64,000 nt of DNA, from NCBI RefSeq assembly GCF_002104995.1, contig NW_024468255.1:558001-622000 (forward strand). Reading direction: 5' to 3'. How positions within the stretch are numbered: the stretch's first letter is position 1; every line of letters begins with the position of its first letter. Made by a program: the position numbers and the translations under genes. The notes under the pieces are model-generated. The model was not told the DNA's origin. It saw nothing but the letters and a program-made list of their open reading frames with translations, and searched no databases. This stretch comes from Linderina pennispora (Eukaryota > Kickxellomycota > Kickxellomycetes > Kickxellales > Kickxellaceae). Below, piece after piece: positions 1 through 9,751 of this stretch.

Positions 1-2075
1 CGATCCGCGACCAGCGCCAGTCTCTCCCCGCGTTTGCCTGCCGTGATGCGCTGCTGCGCGTAATCGGCGACAACCAGGTGACGATTGTCGTCGGCGAGAC
101 CGGATCGGGCAAGACCACGCAGCTGGCACAGTACCTTCATGAGGCCGGCTACACCGCACACGGGATGATCGGATGCACGCAACCACGACGCGTGGCGGCC
201 ATGAGCGTGGCCAAGCGTGTGGCGGAGGAGATGGATGTGCGGCTGGGCGACGAAGTTGGCTACGCCATCCGCTTCGAGGACTGCACGAGCCGCCGCACGC
301 GCCTCAAGTACATGACCGACGGAGTGCTGCTGCGTGAGGCCCTGACACGCACCGACCTCTCGCAATACTCCGCTATCATCATGGACGAGGCCCATGAGCG
401 TACGCTCAACACCGATGTGCTGCTGGGCTTACTGCGCCGTCTGGCTGCCCAGCGCCGCGACCTGAAGCTGATTGTCACTTCGGCCACCATGGACGCGCAG
501 CGCTTCGCCGACTTTTTCGGCAACGCACCAGTCTTCACCATCCCCGGCCGCACCTTCCCCGTCGATGTCATGTTCAGCAAGTCGCCATGTGAGGATTACG
601 TCGATAGCGCCGTGCGCCAGGTCCTGACCATCCACCTATCGCAGCCTGATGGAGACATCCTGGTCTTCATGACCGGCCAGGAAGATATCGAGGCCTGCTG
701 CGACGCCGTGCGTGAGCGCCTGGCTGCAGTCGACGGCGCCAAGCCGCTTACCGTGCTGCCCATCTACTCACAGCTGCCCGCGGACTTGCAAGCCCGCATC
801 TTTGAGCCGGCGCCAGCGCGCAAGGTCGTGGTGGCTACCAACATCGCCGAGACATCATTGACTGTCGACGGCGTCAAGTATGTGGTCGACTCGGGCTACT
901 ATAAGCTGAAGGTCTACAATCCGCGCATTGGCATGGACGCCCTGCAAATCACTCCCATCTCACAGGCCAACGCCAACCAGCGGTCGGGCCGCGCTGGCCG
1001 AACCGGCCCCGGTGTCGCCTACCGCCTGTACACCGAGCCGGCCTTCCGTACCGAAATGTATGCGAGCCCGATCCCCGAGATCCAGCGCACGAATCTTGCC
1101 TACGTGGTCATGTTGCTCAAGTCCATCGGCATCCAGGATCTGCTGCGCTTCGACTTCCTAGACCCGCCGCCAGCCGACACCATCAAGACCGCCATGTACC
1201 AACTGTGGACCCTGGGCGCCCTGGACAACGTTGGCGCCATCACTGCGCTTGGCCGCCAGATGTCCGAGGTGCCGCTGGACCCGGCGCCAGCCAAAATGCT
1301 GGTGAGCGCTCACGCCCTGGGGTGTACTGCCGAAGTTGCCACCATCGTGGCCATGCTGGCAGTGCCCTCGGTGTTCTACCGGCCGAAAGAGCGCCTGGAG
1401 GAGTCTGATCGGGCGCGCGAAAAGTTCTTTGTGCCTGAGTCCGACCACCTAACGCTACTGAACGTCTACACGCAATGGGCCGCCAACGGCCACCGTGACG
1501 CCTGGTGTGCCCGCCACTTCATCCACGCCAAGTCCATGCGCAAGGCGCGCGAGGTGCGCGACCAGCTGGTGGATATTCTCGAGAACTCGCTGAAGATCCG
1601 TCTGGTCAGCGCCGGCGCCGACTGGGACCGCATTCGCAAGTGCGTGTGCTCGGCATACTTCCACCAGGCGGCTCGCGTCAAGGCCATTGGCGAGTACCTG
1701 AACCTGCGCTCCGGCCTGCCCTGCCATCTGCATCCGACCAGTGCGCTCTACGGCATGGGCTTCACACCCGACTATATAGTCTACCATGAGCTCGTGTATA
1801 CGTCCAAGGAGTACATGCAATGCGTCACGGCCGTCGATCCCCGCTGGCTGGCTGAGCTTGGACCCATGTTTTTCAGTCTACGCGAGTCTGGTGTCAACCG
1901 TCAGAAGCACGCGGATGAGCAGCGGGCCAAGATGGAGCTGGAGGTCAGAGAGGCCGAGCAGAGGGAGGAGGCCGAACGCAGGAGAAACACAACGCGCACT
2001 GCACGCTCAAATATCATTACACCGGGTCTGGGGGGCGCCAGGTTCAAGACCCCGCGCAGAAGAACACACTTTTAG
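1..2075 (+). CDS. PRP16: Pre-mRNA-splicing DEAH-box ATPase Prp16 (DHX38), 5' partial
   Basis: ATP-dependent RNA helicase that remodels the spliceosome after the first transesterification step. The reading frame (codons from base 3) is open at the left edge, so the N-terminal part lies outside; about 690 residues are present. In order I see Walker [10 protein letters not shown], motif Ia QPRRVAA, the DEAH box (MDEAHERT), motif III SAT, motif [11 protein letters not shown] and motif [14 protein letters not shown], followed by the winged-helix/HA2 and OB-fold regions ([12 protein letters not shown]). The block [15 protein letters not shown] and the C-terminal tail ending in a PRR-rich segment match Prp16 rather than Prp2, Prp22 or Prp43. 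The C-terminus looks complete. Family assignment is by remembered family sequence, not by search. Confidence 0.93.
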   Translation, partial: IRDQRQSLPAFACRDALLRVIGDNQVTIVVGETGSGKTTQLAQYLHEAGYTAHGMIGCTQPRRVAAMSVAKRVAEEMDVRLGDEVGYAIRFEDCTSRRTRLKYMTDGVLLREALTRTDLSQYSAIIMDEAHERTLNTDVLLGLLRRLAAQRRDLKLIVTSATMDAQRFADFFGNAPVFTIPGRTFPVDVMFSKSPCEDYVDSAVRQVLTIHLSQPDGDILVFMTGQEDIEACCDAVRERLAAVDGAKPLTVLPIYSQLPADLQARIFEPAPARKVVVATNIAETSLTVDGVKYVVDSGYYKLKVYNPRIGMDALQITPISQANANQRSGRAGRTGPGVAYRLYTEPAFRTEMYASPIPEIQRTNLAYVVMLLKSIGIQDLLRFDFLDPPPADTIKTAMYQLWTLGALDNVGAITALGRQMSEVPLDPAPAKMLVSAHALGCTAEVATIVAMLAVPSVFYRPKERLEESDRAREKFFVPESDHLTLLNVYTQWAANGHRDAWCARHFIHAKSMRKAREVRDQLVDILENSLKIRLVSAGADWDRIRKCVCSAYFHQAARVKAIGEYLNLRSGLPCHLHPTSALYGMGFTPDYIVYHELVYTSKEYMQCVTAVDPRWLAELGPMFFSLRESGVNRQKHADEQRAKMELEVREAEQREEAERRRNTTRTARSNIITPGLGGARFKTPRRRTHF

Positions 2076-2260
2076 ACCGAAATACTTGCTGTAAAGGGGT
2101 AGAATATGATGTTGGAATATATTGCATTGGCATGGGGGTGACTTCTCGTGTTGCAGGTGACTGTGTGGAGGCTATACTCTTCAGAAAAACTATACAGCAA
2201 GGTAAGGACTGATGCTCCCTGAGCACCAGTGGCTCCGATGACAGCGATGATTTCAGACAT
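2072..2260 (-). pseudogene. Truncated NmrA-like NAD(P)-binding protein, N-terminal relic
   Basis: On the minus strand an ATG at 2260 opens a frame that begins MSEIIAVIGATGAQGASV, the glycine-rich NAD(P)-binding start of the NmrA-like / atypical short-chain dehydrogenase family. Similarity seems to continue to about residue 36 (the beta2 segment around HTVTCNTRS) and then fades; the frame stops at 2072, inside the PRP16 stop region on the other strand. Intact members are about 300 residues, so only the first Rossmann unit remains. A good TATA element lies 77-85 bases upstream. I read this as the 5' end of a gene whose body was lost next to PRP16; a short functional peptide is less likely. Confidence 0.6.
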
Positions 2261-2336
2261 AGTCACTAAGCTGAAGATAGGAATGCTATTGGGCTGTTTG
2301 TTGTTGTGGATCTGGTGATAAGAGTGGGCCTCTCGT

Positions 2337-2345
2337 CCTTATATA
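2337..2345 (-). promoter_or_regulatory. TATA box upstream of the NmrA-like relic
   Basis: Minus-strand TATATAAGG, 77-85 bases upstream of the relic's ATG at 2260. It suggests that the promoter of the truncated gene is still present. Confidence 0.5.
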
Positions 2346-2767
2346 CAGGCTATTCCAGCCTGGTCTAGGAACCGAGCCCTATACCAGGTTGCAGCAGTTT
2401 AAAGAGAGCTTACAGATCAACTTGAAACAACACTATTATCTACAGACATATGTATTGATTTTTTTTCAGCAGGTGTGTAGTGTACGAGCTCACGTGAGAC
2501 TAGCCACGAGGGGACGAAGCTCGCCCCTAGGACCCACAGATAAAAGGCCGTATGTGACAGAAATACAGATTGTTTCCTCAGGCTTATTCTTTTACTCAAT
2601 ATACAAACACGCCAAGTAGTTTTTGCACTACTCATATATATGCATATTGTTGTGTATGTTGAATATGTGGGGATTTTAAAAGTTATATTTAATACTGAAG
2701 AAAAGAGAGAAAAGGGAATAGACGAGTTGCGCAGGGGAGTTTTCAATACGGCCGTCTGTGCAACTTA

Positions 2768-2885
2768 TCAGAGGCTAGACTCTACCTCCATATCGTAGGC
2801 TGTAGCGGGGCTCTCGTTGGCGCTTGGATTGCTGTCACCTGATTCGGTTGACATGTCGACGTCAGGGACAGCCGCAGCGGGCGCG

Positions 2886-2889
<4 letters not shown>
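2768..2889 (-). pseudogene. Orphan C-terminal coding scrap
   Basis: The minus strand carries a GC-rich, coding-like stretch of about 36 codons ending in TGA at 2768-2770. It reads as an Ala/Pro start followed by an acidic Ser-rich tail (DVDMSTESGDSNPS and on to EVESSL). Upstream of it the frame runs straight into the (AT)n tract, where it would encode alternating Tyr-Ile. Nothing recognisable lies further upstream. It could be the last exon of a decayed gene or a chance frame; the family is unknown. Confidence 0.25.

Positions 2890-2890
<1 letters not shown>

Positions 2891-2918
<28 letters not shown>
2891..2918. repeat. (AT)14 microsatellite
   Basis: Fourteen perfect AT dinucleotides in an otherwise mixed-composition spacer, directly abutting the orphan coding scrap. 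Confidence 0.95.
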
Positions 2919-4600
2919 CAATGTCATACATGCCCAATCCTTACGTGATAGCTAATCTGCATATTGTTATCAGCATCAAAGACATGTTTAGTCTACCATT
3001 TGAAGCACATCCCCGACATGGCAACATATCGCTTATTTTCCAGGGAATGGTGATGTTTGACTCTTCTGCCGCACCGTATGATATTAATTAGAACACAGAG
3101 TAGAAAATGGAAGGGGAGCAGCGCCCGATAATTTGTCTCTTAATGTCTCTTGAAGTGTAGTTGTCTCATGTCAGAGCAACAGCATAGTCGCTTTCAATTG
3201 TACAGCACATTTTGCTCCAGCGCTTGCAGATCTCTAGTCACCACTGCCTCCCAGTCTCCTGTTCGCCCTCAGTAATCTAAATGCAGTACCAACCCGTTTG
3301 CATGTCCAGCAGAGTGAAAGTGAAAGACTTGCCAGACTTGCCAAACCCATACAAGCCCCTGCACTAGGTATTGCTCAGCGTACAGCCCGGAACTCCATTA
3401 TCGGGTCAGGCGGAACTCTCGCGAGTACCCCTTCGCCGAGCCGCCTCTTGAGCAGCTTGCCCCCTAAAACTACCCTATGCCCTCGTATCTCTGAGCTCAC
3501 CTAGGCAAGAGTGTGTGGCAATGGATAGCCGGTTATGTACAAACACCACACAAAACTGTGGCAAACATGCGAGTCAGAAAGAATATAAAGGCGAGAGAGA
3601 GGAGAGACCAAACAGCAACTAGAGACCTGCAAGGGCAAGCCCAAAACATGCTGTGCAAAAGTACAGCGGTGTTGCGAGTTACAAGTACATCAAAAATATA
3701 GCTTTCATTTCGACAAGGGTGTGCTAGTAGACAACAGAAATAAAAATGGTTAGTACGGAACACTATGTGACAGGATGTAATCGAGTACTTAGCTGTCCAG
3801 AAAATTATACAGGGCGGCGGGAGGTGGAGTGGAAGCGCAAGTGTGTGAATAGAGGGGGTATTATGTGTAGTGAGATTTTAGAGGGATGAGGAGAAGAAGG
3901 GTTTTGGAGGGAGCGAAATCTGGCCTGCTTTTTATGATTCAGGAAGGGGATTTCTTTCCTCTGCTTCCCCTCGCTCTCATGGGACCTAAGTTGCACTGAG
4001 TTTGTCGCCAAGCCGCCCCTCAGCGAACTCAGTGTGGACAGCTCACGGCAAAGCCTTGAGGCGATAAGAAAAATCTAAAAATATATTTAGGAGCTGCCAT
4101 GAACAATGGCAACACATCGCGCAGCAAAATACGCTGCAGCAACATGTTAACAAATTTGGAATGTAGGTCGTTTTAGCAATATATTTGGCTCTGATAAAAA
4201 GGTATGATGGCCATTGTTTGCCATGACTGTGTCCCAACAGGGGGTATGCAGCTCACCATGTGGGTTTGGAACAAGCAGCTTTCTCTCGCTCTCTCGCTCT
4301 CGCTCTCACCCTCTCAAGAGTGGCCAAGTCCCGAACCACACAGCCCAGCCCGGAACTGGCAAAAGCAGTATGCTGAAGCTGCTGCCCAAGAGGCTGCCAC
4401 AGGAACAAATGCACATGTTCCTAATGCCACCAGCAGGTGGGTTTATAAGCCCGTTGAGCCTGGCAAACTATCTGGACTTTTCCAAACAGCATTTGCCTTC
4501 GACTCTATTTACTCTACTTTCACCGCATTGAATAACAGTGCAAGCTTACCATTTTACTTGAGTTTTCATTCCTAACCTCGTATTTTATCATTCTCGTACC
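2919..4600. other. Gene-free spacer upstream of the F-box/LRR-like gene
   Basis: AT-rich spacer with no supported coding region. A GC-richer patch at about 3290-3510 has short open frames on both strands but no recognisable protein. A (CT)-rich tract lies at 4281-4315, followed by an A/T-rich leader just before the ATG at 4601, which is likely the promoter and 5' UTR of that gene. Confidence 0.6.
4281..4315. repeat. CT-rich low-complexity tract
   Basis: Imperfect CTCTCG/CTCTCT repeats on the plus strand, 290-320 bases upstream of the ATG at 4601. Pyrimidine tracts are common in fungal promoters. Confidence 0.6.
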
Positions 4601-6268
4601 ATGGAGGCTATTGCCCAGCATCCTCCTTTGCTCATCTTCGAGCATATCATCCATTATCTTTTGCCTGAGTTTCTCAATGACTCATATGATAAGGAAGCCA
4701 TATATGATGTCAGCAAACCCCTAACACGCGTTTGCCGTTCATGGCGCCAGTTTTTCCTTAGTTATGCATTCCGTTACGTACATGTGGGCACTCAATTCAA
4801 ACCGTCCCTCAAGTTAGCTTATGCGCTTGGCACCTGTGACCTAACAAAGGAGGTCATAGTAATGTTCAAAACTGCGACTATATTTAATGGCTCGGCTTTA
4901 ATCCAGCTTAGGCAATGCACGCCGGCTGAAACTTTATTTCCACATATTGAAGTCCTCTCCTTTACCTTTACTGGAAAGCTTGGTAAACTGAAGCAGGATG
5001 ATAAGCTACAGCCAATCCACATATTCACTGATGAGCTCATGCACATATTCCCTGATATTTCTTCCGTTAAGGTGACACGCGACGGGGAAGCTTCGCAGTA
5101 TTGGTCTCCTTTTCATTCACACAAACTATTGGAGCGCCTACTAACCGGAAGATCTGCCATTGACTGCACCGGATATATTTTGAATGCAGTCTTACCATTC
5201 TCTCAAAGCTCGACCCCGCTACAAAGTTTGGTCACTAGTGGGAGCATTAAAACAAAGCAAGTGTTCACCTTTATCCGCAGAAATTGGCAGTCGCTACAAT
5301 GGCTGGATCTTGACCTCAGTGCGCCTAACCTCGTTGAGCACATCGTATCCAACAGCGATGGCACAACTGTCACGTATCCTGAACTTCATAAGCTTCGCCT
5401 AAAGACTTGTGAACAAGACGCTACCACTGCATCGCGTCCGTCATTCGATGGGATGCCATTTCCTGCACTGAAATCCTTGGTTGTCCACGGCATCTATCCG
5501 TTTTCCGACGACACTTTGCTACGCGGATCCGGAGATTCAATGGAATTCCTGGACATGTGTATGTCGGAGAGTGACATCGACATGTTTATCGAAGCCGGCA
5601 TTCTGGACGAGGGTCGGTTCAAGGCGCTGCAGTGCGCGAGACTCGGGGAGTTGTTTGAATGGCCCAGCCAGGTATATGGCAATCGTGTTTCGCGTATACT
5701 CGGGGCATTCCACAGGACGCCAGTGATTGACCTTAGCGATGGGTTCAATTTCAACTATTCTGTTCTTCAGTCGCGTGTTGACAGTTTTGCGCCAACTCTC
5801 CGCGTCCTGGACATTCCTGGGGTGAGGTGCACGTATGAGCAGATCCTTGAACTGATCGGATCTCTGCCACTCATTCACAAGCTTGATGTGACTTGTGCCA
5901 AAAGCGTCGACCTGGGAGATGCCAATTATGATACAGAACTGATGGAGCTCGCCGATAAGGAGCGCCTGGTGTCATGGGATGCCAAATCCCACTTTGGCTG
6001 TGTTTACCTGGATATGAACACTCGTCCCATTGCCGGTGCCTCGGGTCCCCCTCTATCTCTGACTCTGAAGGAATTTCACCTACGCGTAGACCGGGGTGCA
6101 GGCTGGCTTCAGGCTGTAAGGCTGGCGGTCATTCTGGCGTTGCGGTGCCCGAGCATCCTCTCTTTCCCCAAGTTTTTTGCCAATGGTGTGACCTTGTTCC
6201 GCTCCCATCTTGTGGAAATGGGTCCCTTCGTTCAGCTTGCGGACTACTTGAGCCGTGACCGCACCTAG
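4601..6268 (+). CDS. F-box/LRR-like protein, lineage-type
   Basis: 555 residues in one uninterrupted frame. The first about 65 residues (LLIFEHIIHYLLPEF, then TRVCRSWRQFFLSYAF) have the Leu/Pro...Val-Cys-(x)-Trp pattern of a degenerate F-box, which would recruit substrates to an SCF ubiquitin ligase through Skp1. The rest alternates short hydrophobic strand/helix segments (SLQWLDLDLS, LKSLVVHGI, LRVLDIPGV, IHKLDVTCA) as in irregular leucine-rich repeats. Both the F-box and the LRR readings are by eye. Such proteins form large expanded families in Kickxellomycete-like fungi; substrate unknown. The ATG context (ACCATGG) is strong. A frameshifted pseudogene follows about 1 kb downstream. Confidence 0.6.
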   Translation: MEAIAQHPPLLIFEHIIHYLLPEFLNDSYDKEAIYDVSKPLTRVCRSWRQFFLSYAFRYVHVGTQFKPSLKLAYALGTCDLTKEVIVMFKTATIFNGSALIQLRQCTPAETLFPHIEVLSFTFTGKLGKLKQDDKLQPIHIFTDELMHIFPDISSVKVTRDGEASQYWSPFHSHKLLERLLTGRSAIDCTGYILNAVLPFSQSSTPLQSLVTSGSIKTKQVFTFIRRNWQSLQWLDLDLSAPNLVEHIVSNSDGTTVTYPELHKLRLKTCEQDATTASRPSFDGMPFPALKSLVVHGIYPFSDDTLLRGSGDSMEFLDMCMSESDIDMFIEAGILDEGRFKALQCARLGELFEWPSQVYGNRVSRILGAFHRTPVIDLSDGFNFNYSVLQSRVDSFAPTLRVLDIPGVRCTYEQILELIGSLPLIHKLDVTCAKSVDLGDANYDTELMELADKERLVSWDAKSHFGCVYLDMNTRPIAGASGPPLSLTLKEFHLRVDRGAGWLQAVRLAVILALRCPSILSFPKFFANGVTLFRSHLVEMGPFVQLADYLSRDRT

Positions 6269-7234
6269 GCTTTTGGAGCCGCTTTTTCATTTCATTCTCA
6301 GTTTATTTCTGATGCCCTCCACAATATATCGACAGCCAAGCATTTATTATGCGGATATGAGGTATTGGCTACCTGCTTTGTTTTACCGGTTGGTATCACC
6401 ATTTATGTAATGAAACGTTGACAAGAGGCCTATGGATATCCACTTTGCCTATTTTAAGCGGCTACAGCAAAGCCTGGAAGCGCCGCAGGGACTATTACCG
6501 GGCGTCGGTAGCTTTATTATCCACATTTAATGCTTGTCTGTATAACCACTGTTGATCTCAGGCGAGCAGGGAACCACATTTGGCTTCAAAGGCCACAGGC
6601 TTTCAGAGTTTTATCGTTGTGTGCCAGGTGAAAGATATATTAACTACTGCCCGGAACACACGTAGAGGTTGCTTCCCCTTTCTAATTACTTTTGTTCGTT
6701 CTACTAGATATCTAAAAAAAAGTTGCTCGAGAGATAGACCATTGGCGGCCTGGAGATTTGCTCACAAATGTAGACGTGCATTCTTAGAGCCAAGTGTAGA
6801 ACTGCAGATGGAAACCGAGTGCCGTGCGTACACCTGATGGTAACGATAAGCGCGATGTGGTGTGCATTGTGGACTATCGAGACTTCTGGCTCTTGAAGCA
6901 AGACACATGTCCTCACGTCACAGTTGCAAGGACACATTTTGTTTCCTAAATATAGTAAGGCACTTGATAACCAACTCATAAACCATATCCAATATCAGTT
7001 ATATTTGTATCCAACCATACATAATGTGTGTAAAAACGAAGGTGGGACCATTCCACATATCCCTGTGTCTGTGTCAATGACACTGCTGAAAGAGCAAGGA
7101 TGAATGTGCTGTTGTTGAAAGATTAGACTTGAGTTCAAGCGCAATATAAAAAGGAAAAGGTGAAACGCATGTCCTTGCAGCTCATCAAAATCTTTACTAC
7201 CTATTACAAAAGTGCAGCTTCACTTCTACCACTC
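6269..7234. other. Spacer without a supported gene
   Basis: AT-rich, with only short frames on both strands and no recognisable domain. It holds the 3' UTR of the F-box/LRR-like gene and probably the former promoter of the pseudogene that follows. Confidence 0.6.
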
Positions 7235-8599
7235 ATGGGTAGAAAGCGTTCATATAACTCCGATATCAGTAGTGATCCAAAGCCACTTGCAAAGTGGAGG
7301 CAAGTTGAGATATTGCTCGAGGTTGGCAGACCCGAAGAAACAGTGGCAATTGCTTCGTGGATCAGCCTCCGCCTAACGGATATGACAACATATTCCGGGA
7401 ATGGCTGGACAAATGGCGAGAGTACAACAGTGATAGCCCTGTCAGCGGCGAGATTATTTGTGCTATTGCAAATGCTCGGCTTGCCATCGCTGCTCTTGTT
7501 GAAGAGGTCAACACGCGTACAGAAGATGATAAGCTGGACGAGAAGAAGCGTAAAACTGCTGAACAGGATCGTGAAAAGCAACCAAAAAAAACCAGGATTC
7601 AGATGGCTACCTCAAGCAGGTCGAGGAAGCTGACAACCAGCGCCAGTTACCTGTGAACAAGACTAATACACTGAAGCACCTCATCTCAGCCAGTCTTAAT
7701 GCTCTCGAGAGCGTCGACAAATTGGTGGATCCTGAAAGCTACTACGGTACGTGCCTTCACTCATATATTGCATGTTTGACAGCACATGGCTAGTTTGGGT
7801 TGTATGCAAGTATAGGGCCAATGCCATTTGATCTTGTCGAAAGACTCGAAGCCAGAGCAAACACATATGGTGGATTCAATTATGCTGGCTCAGACTGGCC
7901 TATGCCACTGATTACTATCGACAAGGCTATGGATGGGCAATATTCGGGGCAGCAGGAAATGTTGCTTTCTACAAATGAAAACTTGCCCAGCGCTAGGATT
8001 CCGCTGGATTATGATCACTATTCAGATCTCTCAGAGAGGTTTGTTTGTGCGTCCTTTATCTTGAGGAAGTTTCTTCAGGCTAAGTTATTTTCCCGAGCCA
8101 AGGTGGTCTTTGAGGCTGCAAAGTTTCTCCACAAGCCGTGTATATCTACCCCATCAATAGGCACTTTAAGATATGCACCACCTTCAACAAGCTCTGGCTT
8201 GCCAATGTCATCGATAGGAAGCTGTACGCAGAGAAAACGTATAGCGATGTCATGAAGGCGAAAGATAATTATGACAGGGTGTGGATGGAGAACGACATGA
8301 AGATTTTAGAGGCCATGGAAGCAGTAGAAGATGGATATAGCACCTGAGCAACGAAAGCCAGAAAGGAAGAGAAGCTCGAGTGCCTGAAAAAGCGGTTGCG
8401 CAAGGAGATGGTGGAGCTGGGAAAGGAGCTAAGAGATATATCTACCAAGGTGTTCAACCCAGAGAGCATCGAAATATCGCCTTGCTTCTATCTGCATACC
8501 AAACCTCTGCATATCGCCGTAGCAATTGCATGCATGCTTGCTGACGTTGTCAAGCATGTGAGGACACGTACAGACCTTTACGCTCTAATGAGAGAATAG
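7235..8599 (+). pseudogene. Frameshifted and stop-interrupted gene, family unknown
   Basis: Coding-like sequence spread over all three plus frames. Frame A starts at ATG 7235 (MGRKRSYNSDISSDPKPL). From about 7345 the message continues in the next frame (PNGYDNIFREWLDKWREY) to an eight-A run at 7584-7591, where it shifts again (QDSDGYLKQVEEADNQRQ). A plausible intron lies at 7747-7815 (GTACGT...ATAG), leading into PMPFDLVERLEARANTYGG. Near 8135 another shift leads to VYIYPINRHFKICTTFNKLW, and that frame meets a TGA at 8345-8347 before continuing in frame to TAG at 8597. The first shift could instead be an unusual intron (about 7291-7343), but the A8 shift and the in-frame TGA are hard to splice away. 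I do not recognise the family; the C-terminal part is rich in charged, helix-forming residues. Confidence 0.6.
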
Positions 8600-8770
8600 T
8601 ACACATGTCAAACTTGAGGCGCGAGGAGTAGAACCAGAGTGGCACAGGTGTTGGGAACCGTAAGTGATCAGATTGCATAAATGAGGGGGCTCAACGAAAA
8701 AAAAAATCGATACAGTATTCGCTGCTATTGAATCTCGATCTCTATACAACATTTTTTTTCGTCATCAACA

Positions 8771-9582
8771 ATGGTAAGAACCTTAGCAGAGACCACTGTA
8801 TTTGTAGACCACAGAGCACACAGCCTAACAGCAAATCCCATCTGTAGTCTCGCCAAGAGCTGCTCTCACCGGAAGGACTGCGCGTGGACGGACGGCGCGC
8901 CAACGAGCTGCGCAAGATCAGCTGCCGTGCATCAGTGCTCGATACAGCTGACGGATCAGCGTACTTTGAGCAAGGCAACACCAAAGTCCTTGTTGCGGTA
9001 TATGGGCCCCGCGAGGCGCGCCAAAAGGGCCTAGTGCCGCACGACAAGGCGCTAGTGAATGTGGAATTCAATGTGGCGCCGTTCAGCACCAGCGAGCGGC
9101 GGAAACGGTCCAAGAGCGACAAGCGTCTACTGGAGGTGTCTGCATTCGTGAAGCAGACGTTTGAGAGCGTGATCCAGACGCATGTGTACCCGCGGTCGCA
9201 GATCAACATCTATATCCAGCTTCTGCAGCACGACGGCGGGACGCTGGAGGCGTGCATCAATGCGGCGACGCTGGCGCTGGTGGATGCTGGGATTTCGATG
9301 ACAGACTATGTGTGCGCGTGCACGGGTGGGTTTATTGACGAAACACCGGTGCTGGATTTGAACTTTGTCGAGGAGTCGTCGATTGAGACGCCGGACCTGA
9401 CAGTGGCGATTCTGCCGCGCACAGGCAAGGTCGCGCTGCTGCAGATGGAGTCGCGGCTGCGGTCGGATAAGCTTGAGGATGTCATGGACTTGGCAGTCAG
9501 CGGGTGCAAGAGCATCCACAAGAAGCTTGACCAGGCGGTGATGGCGGCGGCCACCGATCTGAGCGAGAAGCTGGGCCACTAG
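8771..9582 (+). CDS. RRP41: RNA exosome core subunit Rrp41/Ski6 (EXOSC4-like)
   Basis: RNase PH-like subunit of the six-membered exosome ring, used in 3'-5' RNA processing and decay in nucleus and cytoplasm. The first exon is only the start codon (8771-8773); the intron is 8774-8847 (GTAAGA...TGTAG) and exon 2 is 8848-9582, giving 245 residues. With this junction the protein starts M-SRQELLSPEGLRVDGRR, the canonical Rrp41 N-terminus. Further family blocks are FEQGNTKVLVAVYGPREA and DYVCACTGGFID. Without the intron there is no ATG in the right place, which decides the start. TRAPPC8 follows 169 bases downstream on the same strand. Confidence 0.93.
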
Positions 9583-9603
9583 AGTTTTCCCTGTTCGCTG
9601 CCT

Positions 9604-9609
9604 AATAAA
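9604..9609 (+). terminator. Polyadenylation signal of RRP41
   Basis: AATAAA 22 bases after the RRP41 stop codon. Confidence 0.6.
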
Positions 9610-9751
9610 GGTGCCATCAGTCCATCCAGCCGAACACTTGGCTTTTCTCTCTTCGCTTCTCTGGGTCTCAATTTCGAGCGCTTTTTCCCGAGCTTTTTGT
9701 TGCTATCTTACACATTTCTAATTTGCAAAGCTGGCGTCGACACGAAGAGTA

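Noticed and set aside
1-2075. Assignment of the helicase as Prp22 or Prp2
   Set aside because: The [15 protein letters not shown] block and the short PRR-rich C-terminus fit Prp16/DHX38 better.
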